From contig JAFGJZ010000133.1 in assembly GCA_016928815.1 (NCBI GenBank), positions 1-35,424 of the forward strand: a stretch of 35,424 bases of DNA, given 5' to 3'. Source of the stretch: Spirochaetota bacterium. GTDB taxonomy: Bacteria > Spirochaetota > UBA4802 > JAFGJZ01. The notes beneath the pieces were generated by a model. That model made no database searches, had not been told where the DNA came from, and saw only the letters and a list, made by a program, of their open reading frames with translations. Made by a program: the position numbers and the translations under genes. Shown here piece after piece: positions 16,866-23,632 of the stretch. Position 1 is the stretch's first letter; each line of letters opens with the position of its first letter.

Positions 16866-17857
16866 TTTTTATTTTTCATGATCTTTACCCATGATTTCAG
16901 CCATTTCTCCTGATTTTTTTCAATCACCGAAGCGTCAAGAGAAAGTATTTTTTGCGGAGTAACCGCATATTTGTAAACATCCGGCAGGGCAACTGATGTT
17001 ACGGGAAACATCCACTGATTCAGGGGAATTTCCTTCTGAAACTGATCAGACAGCATAAAGTCTATCCATTTTTCCGCGAGTTTACGGTTTGGTGCGTTTT
17101 TAACTATTGAAACGCCTTCGATCTGAATAAAACCTTCGTTGTCAGGAATAAAGGCCTTATACTTGCTGCTTTTGTAGTTTTCCATTGAATATGCTCCGTC
17201 CGTTGCATAACTGACCATCATGGGTGCTTCACCGTTTTCAAATTTACTGAATGATTCCGTCCATCCTGGTGCGGCTGTCAGTACGCTTCTGCTGAATTTT
17301 TCCCAGAAATTCTCCCAGCCGTCTCCGTATTTCGCTATAGTCCAGAATAAAAAATCCGTTCCTGTTGAAGATGTCCTTGGATCCTGAATGATGATTGAAT
17401 TTTCCATTTTCAGAATATCATCAAAACTTTCCGGTGTTTTCTTGAATTTTGCTGGATCATAAATCACCGCAAGCGCGCCGAAGTCAAATGGTGTACAGTA
17501 GAATTCCCTGTCGAAAATGAGGCTTTTGTCCTTAATTGCAGAAATATTACCGCTTTTATAATCGGCCACGATTTTATTTTTTTTTGCTTTAATAAGCATT
17601 GAAGGTGTTATGCCTACGGCGATATCTGCAACATTTTTCCTTTTTTCAAAAATCAGTCTTGAAATGATTTTTGAAGAATTTTCGAATTTTACGACTTTTA
17701 CCCTGCAATGGTTAGTCTGTTCGAAAGATTTCACGAGATTTTTTTCAATCCATGAAAGTGAATCATAGGTGTAGATCGTAAGTTCATTCTGCTGGTTTTC
17801 AGCTGACAGTCCAGTCAGGACAGTGCAAAGTAGCAGAATAATGGTGATTTTTTTCAT
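16862..17857 (-). CDS. thiB: Thiamine-binding periplasmic protein (ThiB/TbpA-like)
   Basis: A 331-aa extracellular solute-binding protein. A signal peptide (about 1-19) is followed by the mature start NQQNELTIYTYDSLSW. The TPFDFGALAVIYD segment, DPRTSSTGTDFLFWTIAKYG and PMMVSYATDGAYS are typical of the thiamine/iron-binding family, and the YTYDSL start favours thiamine. It is the first gene after the TPP riboswitch. ATG 17857 is preceded by GGAGGAG at about 10 nt. It captures thiamine, its monophosphate or TPP in the periplasm for ThiP. Confidence 0.92.
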   Translation of the reverse strand: MKKITIILLLCTVLTGLSAENQQNELTIYTYDSLSWIEKNLVKSFEQTNHCRVKVVKFENSSKIISRLIFEKRKNVADIAVGITPSMLIKAKKNKIVADYKSGNISAIKDKSLIFDREFYCTPFDFGALAVIYDPAKFKKTPESFDDILKMENSIIIQDPRTSSTGTDFLFWTIAKYGDGWENFWEKFSRSVLTAAPGWTESFSKFENGEAPMMVSYATDGAYSMENYKSSKYKAFIPDNEGFIQIEGVSIVKNAPNRKLAEKWIDFMLSDQFQKEIPLNQWMFPVTSVALPDVYKYAVTPQKILSLDASVIEKNQEKWLKSWVKIMKNKK

Positions 17858-17928
17858 TTTTATCTCCTCCGTTTGTAGACCAGGGTGAGAGGAAATTTAG
17901 TGCTTTGATTGAGTTAAATGAAATGTAT

Positions 17929-18004
17929 TTTAGCTCTCCCTGTATCGGCATTATCCGTCGCAGGTTCAAAGGGTTTAAATCTCAGCCGAAGCTCCCCTGA
18001 GTAT
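17929..18004 (-). promoter_or_regulatory. TPP riboswitch (THI element)
   Basis: Minus-strand leader of thiB with all hallmark TPP aptamer pieces in order: CAGGGGAGC, CTGAGA, CCTTTGAACCTG, CGGATAATGCCG and ACAGGGAGAG. A downstream segment CCTCTCACCCTGG (minus strand, 17892-17880) can pair with the aptamer's ACAGGGAGAG end, offering an alternative fold just before the GGAGGAG ribosome site. This suggests switching at the level of translation start; no intrinsic terminator T-run is visible. Confidence 0.96.
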
Positions 18005-18204
18005 TGTTGGAATTCATTTCAACGTAATATGTTTTTTTGGCAAGCATAAAAAATAATAACCGGCGTAACCGGATTATAGCGCCGCAGTTGAGTTTGATTA
18101 ATACTATTTCTTAATGAAAAACTGTAAATTGAAATAAAAAAAAGTATGGTACAAACGTTAATGAGCTTGTATATTGAGTTTATACTTCTTAAATAATTGG
18201 CTTA

Positions 18205-18325
18205 AAGACGCCCGGTGAGTAATCTGGTTTGTTTCACGGGCAACCGGTTTCACGGCTGATTCTTTCCTCATCACATGTCCCGTCCGCTGCTTAATTCAAA
18301 AGCCGGTTTGATAATCGATGATTAG
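18205..18325 (+). other. Structured leader of unknown class before the receiver gene
   Basis: Stems visible by eye: GCCCGGTGA (18210-18218) with TCACGGGC (18234-18241), one bulged base; and AACCGG (18242-18247) with CCGGTT (18303-18308), enclosing about 55 nt. It matches no riboswitch class I recognise. The rest of the 18005-18339 gap, between divergent thiB and the receiver gene, is AT-rich with no gene seen. A further stem, CGGCG (18061-18065) with CGCCG (18080-18084), stands in it. Confidence 0.35.
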
Positions 18326-18339
18326 TACCGGAGGTGGTT

Positions 18340-18714
18340 ATGAAAAAAATATTTCTGGTTGAAGATTCAAGTACGATAAAAGAGGACTTTGTAATGATAT
18401 TAAGCAAGTTCGGCTTTACCATAGTCGATTCATTAAACTGCGATGACTGTATACTTGAACTGCGCAGCTCCTATAAAAAGGGAGAGTGGCCCGCTCTTGT
18501 TATCGTTGATGTTGACATGCCGCGGATTGACGGTTTCAGATTTGTAGACGAACTGCGCCGCTTTGATAAATATACACCCGTCATTTTTATGACGCGTGAG
18601 TCGGAAGGGCCAGAGGAGTCGGAATTCATACAAACCGGTGCGATTGGCTGGATCAATAAAAGTCTGGATGAGGATTCTGCGAAAAGGATGGTCCGGAAAT
18701 ATATCGGTTATTAG
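18340..18714 (+). CDS. Stand-alone response-regulator receiver (CheY-like)
   Basis: A 124-aa single receiver domain without an output domain. It has the acidic pair E8/D9, phospho-acceptor D57 in VIVDVDMPRIDG, conserved T85 in FMTRES and K107 in INKS, so it looks phosphorylatable. It probably acts by protein-protein contact, for example on a motor, kinase or phosphorelay. ATG 18340 has a strong GGAGG site 5 nt upstream; an in-frame GTG at 18334 overlaps that site and is rejected. No kinase gene is adjacent. The leader upstream is structured. Confidence 0.9.
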   Translation: MKKIFLVEDSSTIKEDFVMILSKFGFTIVDSLNCDDCILELRSSYKKGEWPALVIVDVDMPRIDGFRFVDELRRFDKYTPVIFMTRESEGPEESEFIQTGAIGWINKSLDEDSAKRMVRKYIGY

Positions 18715-18754
18715 AATTCCTGTTTTTAACTGGTGCATGAAATTTATTCCGGCA

Positions 18755-18824
18755 TGGCGGAAACCGCTAATCTTTAAATGAAGAAATGGATTAATTCACG
18801 ATCTTAAATGGCGGTAACCGTTAA
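18755..18824 (+). repeat. Two copies of a 16-bp hairpin-forming motif
   Basis: TGGCGGAAACCGCTAA (18755-18770) and TGGCGGTAACCGTTAA (18809-18824) differ at two bases. Each can fold as a short GCGG/CCGY hairpin with a 3-nt loop. Both are followed or preceded by similar TCTTAAATG-type sequence. They lie in the 18715-19045 gap between the two receiver-like genes, which holds no gene that I can support. Confidence 0.5.
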
Positions 18825-18980
18825 AATAAAACTGGGGAATAAAATAAAAAAAAAAGTTGCGGAAAAATTTTTTTAACATATATTGATTAATGCGGATTAT
18901 TTAAATAAAAAGACTGATAGGATGTGGCGGAAGGGCAAATGATCTTTTAATTGTTTTAAACATGTTTCATTCCCTTCAAT

Positions 18981-19017
18981 AATACCGGTACTGTGGATTG
19001 TACCGGTATTTTACTTT
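18981..19017 (+). terminator. Hairpin terminator or attenuator before the degenerate receiver gene
   Basis: A perfect 11-bp stem AATACCGGTAC (18981-18991) with GTACCGGTATT (19000-19010), an 8-nt loop, followed by TTACTTTT. It may end transcription from the receiver gene upstream. It stands only about 30 nt before ATG 19046, so it could also attenuate that gene. Confidence 0.7.
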
Positions 19018-19045
19018 TATGTCCATTCTTCAAATTCAGGAAAAA

Positions 19046-19351
19046 ATGAAGATAGTAATTATTGAAGATGACAGACGCATGCAGACAAAGGTAGTCTCAT
19101 ATGTCACCGGAGTACTTAATTATGAGTTTGTCAGAATCTGCCGAAGTGATTCGGATATTGATGATACGATCATAAAGTATAACCCTGATCTTATTTTCAT
19201 CTCCTCGGAAAAAAGACTGAATTCAGGTGTCTGCAGTTCCTGCTGCATACTGAGGTATGAAAGTGAAGATGTTTTCAGAAGTCTTCAGTCTGAAATTTCA
19301 TGGCTGCTTTATTCGGGGAGTTTTCGATGTCTGAATATCTGCAGTCATTGA
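19046..19351 (+). CDS. Degenerate receiver-like protein
   Basis: A roughly 101-aa protein starting MKIVIIEDDRRMQTKVVSYV, a clear receiver beta1-alpha1 with the acidic pair. The expected phospho-acceptor strand reads PDLIFISSE, with Ser where Asp should be. The middle is Cys-rich (GVCSSCCIL) and the C-terminal receiver segments with the conserved Thr and Lys are not recognisable. It is either a decayed response regulator or a phosphorylation-independent pseudo-receiver. I chose ATG 19046 (AGG site 5 nt upstream) because the longer frame would begin inside the 18981-19010 hairpin. Confidence 0.55.
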   Translation: MKIVIIEDDRRMQTKVVSYVTGVLNYEFVRICRSDSDIDDTIIKYNPDLIFISSEKRLNSGVCSSCCILRYESEDVFRSLQSEISWLLYSGSFRCLNICSH

Positions 19352-19448
19352 ATCCTTTTTGCCGGAATTTCCCCGGAATCAGAGGTGTTTTTTGTTATTA
19401 CAGGCAAAAAAATCTTGCATTCCTCACTGGGAAATATTTACATAATTT

Positions 19449-20129
19449 ATGAAAAAAACAACCGTTCGTATATTACTGCTTTTATCTCTGTCTTTCATTT
19501 CTCCGGTTTTTGCCGGAAATATCATAACCGATTCAAATATGAGTATTGAAGAAGCTTTTTTAAATGTAAATCCTGATTGTCCGTATGAAATTCTTGAAAA
19601 TCAGTCGCTTATTGAACTTATATATTACGGATATGACGGAAGGCTTCATAAAGGGCAGGTTGTGATGGATTACCGTCTGGCTGATGATCTTAAGGCTGTA
19701 TTCAGACTGGCTCTTAAAATGAAATTTCCAATAGCACATGCAGTTCCAATTTCCGCTCCTGCATATTTCAACGGAACGGAATGGGATGATAATCTTTCAA
19801 TGGCGGACAACAATACTTCAGGTTTTAATTACAGAAAGGCTTATAAACAGAAAAATCTTTCCAAACATGCGTATGGTTATGCAATCGATATAAATCCTTT
19901 TGACAATCCCTATATTACAAAAAATTTTTCCGTTCCGCCTGGAGCGGTGTATGACCGCAGTAAAAAAGGAACGTTTTATACAGGACATCCGATAGTCATC
20001 GAATTTAAGAGACGCGGCTGGACATGGGGCGGAGATTGGGCAAATTCAAAGGATTATCAGCATTTTCAGAAAGTACCGTCAGATTCACAAAGCAGTAAAT
20101 ATAAAAATTATATTAAATGGGATGATTAA
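19449..20129 (+). CDS. Secreted M15-family (VanY/CwlK-like) peptidase
   Basis: A 226-aa protein with a signal peptide (about 1-22, cleavage near VFA-GN) and a zinc D,D- or L,D-peptidase domain of family M15. Zinc ligands appear as H140 and D147 in SKHAYGYAIDINPF and H205 in WGGDWANSKDYQHFQ, with D202 nearby; all are conserved, so it is probably active. It would trim or cleave peptidoglycan stem peptides in the periplasm. It is monocistronic: its start lacks a strong ribosome site, and a CRP-like palindrome begins at the last base of its stop-flanking sequence. Confidence 0.88.
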   Translation: MKKTTVRILLLLSLSFISPVFAGNIITDSNMSIEEAFLNVNPDCPYEILENQSLIELIYYGYDGRLHKGQVVMDYRLADDLKAVFRLALKMKFPIAHAVPISAPAYFNGTEWDDNLSMADNNTSGFNYRKAYKQKNLSKHAYGYAIDINPFDNPYITKNFSVPPGAVYDRSKKGTFYTGHPIVIEFKRRGWTWGGDWANSKDYQHFQKVPSDSQSSKYKNYIKWDD

Positions 20130-20147
20130 CTGTGAAATTTTTCACAG
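20130..20147 (+). promoter_or_regulatory. Perfect 18-bp palindrome of CRP/FNR type
   Basis: CTGTGAAATTTTTCACAG is a complete inverted repeat and contains TGTGA-N6-TCACA, the CRP-family consensus. It directly follows the M15 peptidase stop codon and lies upstream of the hydrogenase operon (ATG 20374). As RNA it could form a hairpin, but no T-run follows, so a terminator is less likely. Confidence 0.5.
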
Positions 20148-20326
20148 GAATTGCTTAAAAAAATCAATTTTGCTGGAAATATTTACATTTTATGACATTA
20201 ATATCTTGCATTTTATCGTTGAGGTTTTATTTTATGACAAAGATAGTTATTTGTGATATTAAAATTTGTTTTTTTAATCGAATAAAGTTAGTTTAGACTA
20301 TTTAATTATTGCAAATGAGTAATATT

Positions 20327-20332
20327 TATAAT
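20327..20332 (+). promoter_or_regulatory. Candidate -10 box of the hydrogenase operon
   Basis: A perfect TATAAT without a recognisable -35 at 17 bp. A small inverted repeat AGAGC-CTACA-GCTCT (20333-20347) covers the predicted start site and might be an operator or a 5' stem. The 20148-20373 leader is otherwise AT-rich. Confidence 0.4.
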
Positions 20333-20373
20333 AGAGCCTACAGCTCTTAGAGACATTTAATTAGGAGGATAAT

Positions 20374-20862
20374 ATGTTCGAGAAGGAAGAAGCTAAGGTT
20401 AAGCTTTCTACAGATTTAAAAAGTTTTATTGACCTGTGGAAAAACAAATCCGGAAATCTTATCATGATTCTTCACAGAGTACAGCAGGAATACGGTTATG
20501 TTCCTCGTGAGGTTGCACTGGAACTTTCAAAGATACTGGATGTTCCTTTAGCAAAGATTTACGGCGTTGTAACTTTTTATCATTTTTTCAAGCTTACAAA
20601 ACCGGGGAAAAATCAGATCGCCGTATGTATGGGTACTGCATGCTACCTTAAAGGCGGAGAGGATATCATCCTGGAAATCGAGAGGCTGCTTGGTCTTCCG
20701 GTAAACGGTACAACAGAAGACGGTGAATTCTCACTGGATGCTGTAAGATGTATCGGTTGCTGCGGACTTGCTCCTGTAATGACGATTAACGGCGAAGTAT
20801 TCGGCAAAGTGAAAAAAGACATGCTGCCGGACATTATTGCTAAATTTAAAGGTAAAAACTGA
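20374..20862 (+). CDS. hndA: NAD(P)-linked [FeFe]-hydrogenase subunit, NuoE/HndA-like
   Basis: A 162-aa thioredoxin-like [2Fe-2S] protein. A helical N-terminal part precedes the cluster cysteines C85 and C90 (CMGTAC), then C126 and C130 (CIGCC), the arrangement of NuoE and HndA/HydC. It carries electrons between the flavin subunit and the other centres. The start has a strong TAGGAGG site. It is the first gene of a five-gene operon with HATPase, HndB-, HndC- and HndD-like products. Confidence 0.93.
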   Translation: MFEKEEAKVKLSTDLKSFIDLWKNKSGNLIMILHRVQQEYGYVPREVALELSKILDVPLAKIYGVVTFYHFFKLTKPGKNQIAVCMGTACYLKGGEDIILEIERLLGLPVNGTTEDGEFSLDAVRCIGCCGLAPVMTINGEVFGKVKKDMLPDIIAKFKGKN

Positions 20863-21401
20863 TGCAGTACTCGGTCTGTGATTATCTGATTGATCTTCTG
20901 CAGAATTCTGTTGAAGCAAAGGCAACTGTGATTACTCTTGATTACATTGAAAAAGACGGGAGTCTGTCAGTCTGTATAGGTGATAACGGATCGGGAATGA
21001 ATGAGGAAACACTGAAAAAATCCACTGATCCTTTTTACACTGACGGGATAAAGCACAAAAACAGAAAAGTCGGTCTTGGACTTCCTTTTCTCATTCAGAT
21101 GCTGGAAAATATAGGCGGTGAGTTTGATATAAAATCGGAAGAGGAAATGGGCACGTCACTCTTTTTTTCAATTTCTCTGGATAATATTGACTGTCCGCCG
21201 GAAGGGGACATTGCCGGAACATTCAGAACATTGATGACTTTTGACGGTGAATATGATCTTCTGATAAACAGACATAAAAACGGGAAAAATTACAGTATAT
21301 CCAGGAGTGAGCTTGCAGAGGCTCTTGGAGATTTAAATTCTGCTGATTCTCAAATACTTGCCAAACAGTTTTTTGTTTCGCAGGAAGATGATTTGAAATA
21401 A
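20862..21401 (+). CDS. Small GHKL (HATPase_c) ATP-binding protein in the hydrogenase operon
   Basis: A 179-aa protein with a histidine-kinase-type ATP-binding fold and no dimerisation/phospho-acceptor domain. The N box is DLLQNSVEAKA (11-21), G1 is DNGSGM (41-46) and G2 is KVGLGLPF (69-76), with a TSLFF strand near 98-102. The last 60 residues are unassigned. The start shares bases with the hndA stop (TGATG), so translation is coupled. Similar stand-alone ATPase genes occur in other HydABC/Hnd operons; their role is not known to me, and options include a signalling partner or an assembly factor. Confidence 0.88.
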   Translation: MQYSVCDYLIDLLQNSVEAKATVITLDYIEKDGSLSVCIGDNGSGMNEETLKKSTDPFYTDGIKHKNRKVGLGLPFLIQMLENIGGEFDIKSEEEMGTSLFFSISLDNIDCPPEGDIAGTFRTLMTFDGEYDLLINRHKNGKNYSISRSELAEALGDLNSADSQILAKQFFVSQEDDLK

Positions 21402-21418
21402 CCTTTTTGGAGGAAAGT

Positions 21419-21814
21419 ATGGCAAAGCTTACACTTGATGACCTGAGAAAACTCAGGGACAGTAAAAAAAATGAAGTATCCAAAAGAGATACAGAAGGGA
21501 AAGAAATTGAAGTAATAATCGGAATGGGTACGTGCGGAATTGCTGCAGGTGCAAAAGAAACGATGGATGCCTTTCTGGATGAAATCGATAAAGAAGGACT
21601 TAAAAATGTAGCTATTAAACAGACAGGATGCATGGGATTCTGTACATATGAGCCTACTGTTGAAATCAAAGTTCCGGGTATGCCTGATACACTATACAAT
21701 AACGTAAATACTGATATTGCCCGCAGAATAGTGCACAGACATATAAAGGATAAAAAAATGGTCAGTGAATATGTTCAGGACAGGCCATCAATTGATATTA
21801 TGGAAAATAAATAA
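21419..21814 (+). CDS. hndB: HndB-like thioredoxin-fold ferredoxin subunit
   Basis: A 131-aa protein with a (2Fe-2S) ferredoxin-like thioredoxin fold. A Lys/Arg-rich N-terminus is followed by EVIIGMGTCGIAAGAKE (C39), TGCMGFC (C71, C75) and a C-terminal helix. Only three of the usual four ligand cysteines are visible. HndB is the small second subunit of NADP-reducing hydrogenases. ATG 21419 has a GGAGG site at 21409-21413; an in-frame TTG at 21407 overlaps that site and is rejected. It is co-transcribed with its neighbours. Confidence 0.9.
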   Translation: MAKLTLDDLRKLRDSKKNEVSKRDTEGKEIEVIIGMGTCGIAAGAKETMDAFLDEIDKEGLKNVAIKQTGCMGFCTYEPTVEIKVPGMPDTLYNNVNTDIARRIVHRHIKDKKMVSEYVQDRPSIDIMENK

Positions 21815-21826
21815 TCGGGGGTTAGC

Positions 21827-23620
21827 ATGGCTTATAGAAATTATGTTCTTGTCTGTGGTGGAACCGGATGTGAATCCAGTTCTGCTGATCAGATTTTTAA
21901 AAATTTAATAAATGAAGTTGATGCTGCTGGAATGTCAGATCAGGTTCAGGTTCTTAAAACCGGATGTTTCGGGTTTTGCGAACAGGGGCCGATTGTAAAG
22001 ATTCTTCCGGAGCAGGCTTTTTATGTTCAGGTTAAACCTGAAGATGCAAAGGAAATTATTCAGGAACATGTTGTCAAAGGACGTAGAGTTGACAGACTTC
22101 AGTATAAAGAGGAAAATTCAGCATCGGGAGCAATTACAGATACTGAAGGAATGAAATTTTATCAGAAACAGTACCGGATAGTTCTTAGAAACTGCGGTAT
22201 TATCGATCCTGAAAAAATAGATGAATATATTGCACGTGACGGATATGCTGCTCTTGAAAAAGTTTTGTTTGATATGACTCCTGAACAGGTCATAGATGAA
22301 TTGAAAAAATCAGGTCTTCGGGGACGCGGCGGTGCCGGATTCCCTACCTGGATGAAATGGAACTTTTCAAAACAGGTTGAATCAGATCAGAAATATATTG
22401 TATGTAATGCCGATGAAGGTGATCCGGGTGCATATATGGACCGTTCTACACTGGAAGGTGATCCGCACTCAGTTCTAGAAGCTATGGCGATTGCAGGCTT
22501 TACATGCGGTGCCAATCAGGGATATATATATATTCGGGCTGAATATCCTCTTGCAATAGACAGACTTAAAATTGCTATCAAGCAGGCCAAGGAATATGGT
22601 CTTCTCGGAGAAAATATTCTCGGAAGCAAATTCAGTTTTGATATAGAAATCCGTCTTGGTGCAGGAGCATTTGTCTGCGGTGAAGAAACGGCTCTTCTTG
22701 CATCTCTTGAAGGTAATCGCGGTATGCCGATTCCGCGGCCTCCGTTTCCTGCAGTTAAAGGTCTCTGGGGAAAACCTACTGTAATTAATAACGTTGAGAC
22801 TAACGCAAATATTCCTGTAATCATACTCAAGGGCGGAGACTGGTATTCAAAAATCGGTACTGCAACATCTAAAGGAACAAAGGTGTTTGCGCTTACAGGT
22901 AAAATAAAAAATTCCGGTTTAATTGAAGTACCAATGGGAATCACGCTTAGAGAAATTGTTTATGACATCGGCGGAGGAATCCCGGGCGGTAAAAAATTTA
23001 AAGCTGCTCAGTCGGGAGGTCCATCAGGCGGTGTCATTACTGCAGAGCATCTTGATACTCCGATTGATTACGAGAACCTGAGTAAACTTGGTTCAATTAT
23101 GGGTTCAGGCGGACTGATTGTAATGGATGAAGATGACTGTATGGTCGATTTCGCTAAATTTTATCTCGAATTTACAGTTGATGAATCATGCGGAAAATGT
23201 GCTCCTTGCCGGATTGGAGGTAAACAGCTGTTTGGTCTTCTTGAAAAGGTTACAAAAGGAACAGCTGTAGTTGAAGATATACAGAAGATGAGAGACATCA
23301 GTCTCGCAATGCAGAAAGCATCGCTATGCGGACTTGGTCAGACAGCACCGAATCCTGTTTTATCAACAATTAATAATTTTTACGATGAATATATGGCTCA
23401 CATAAATGATGCAAAATGTCCTTCCGGAAAATGTAAGGATCTCATGTCATATGAAATCCTTTCAGATAAATGTGTAGGATGTACTCTTTGTGCAAGGAAG
23501 TGTCCTGTGAACTGTATTTCAGGCGAAAAGCAGAAACCTCATGTAATTGATCAGTCTAAATGCATCAAGTGCGGCGAATGCTATGCTTCATGTAAATTTA
23601 AGGCAATTACTTTAGGATAA
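21827..23620 (+). CDS. hndC: NuoF-like flavin subunit of the [FeFe]-hydrogenase (HydB/HndC)
   Basis: A 597-aa NAD(P)H-binding subunit. In order: an N-terminal [2Fe-2S] thioredoxin-like domain (C10, C15, C47, C51); the NuoF core with LRGRGGAGFPTWMKW (165-179) and CNADEGDPGAYMDRS for FMN and NAD(P); an SLBB region; the four-cysteine [4Fe-4S] motif ESCGKCAPC; and two C-terminal [4Fe-4S] ferredoxin repeats (CVGCTLCARKCP and CIKCGECYASC). This is the HydB/HndC layout of bifurcating or NAD(P)-linked trimeric and tetrameric hydrogenases. Whether it uses NAD or NADP, and whether it bifurcates, cannot be decided from sequence. Confidence 0.96.
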   Translation: MAYRNYVLVCGGTGCESSSADQIFKNLINEVDAAGMSDQVQVLKTGCFGFCEQGPIVKILPEQAFYVQVKPEDAKEIIQEHVVKGRRVDRLQYKEENSASGAITDTEGMKFYQKQYRIVLRNCGIIDPEKIDEYIARDGYAALEKVLFDMTPEQVIDELKKSGLRGRGGAGFPTWMKWNFSKQVESDQKYIVCNADEGDPGAYMDRSTLEGDPHSVLEAMAIAGFTCGANQGYIYIRAEYPLAIDRLKIAIKQAKEYGLLGENILGSKFSFDIEIRLGAGAFVCGEETALLASLEGNRGMPIPRPPFPAVKGLWGKPTVINNVETNANIPVIILKGGDWYSKIGTATSKGTKVFALTGKIKNSGLIEVPMGITLREIVYDIGGGIPGGKKFKAAQSGGPSGGVITAEHLDTPIDYENLSKLGSIMGSGGLIVMDEDDCMVDFAKFYLEFTVDESCGKCAPCRIGGKQLFGLLEKVTKGTAVVEDIQKMRDISLAMQKASLCGLGQTAPNPVLSTINNFYDEYMAHINDAKCPSGKCKDLMSYEILSDKCVGCTLCARKCPVNCISGEKQKPHVIDQSKCIKCGECYASCKFKAITLG

Positions 23621-23632
23621 GGGGGAAAAATA

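Noticed and set aside
18205..18325. Leader as a c-di-GMP (GEMM) riboswitch
   Set aside because: The conserved GEMM core sequences are not present; kept only as an unassigned structured leader.
20251..20268. Possible Rex redox-regulator site before the hydrogenase operon
   Set aside because: TTGTGATATTAAAATTTG matches only one half of the expected inverted repeat.
20234..20296. 20-codon leader frame before hndA
   Set aside because: The GAGG site is 11 nt away, the composition is ordinary AT-rich sequence, and no attenuator structure accompanies it.
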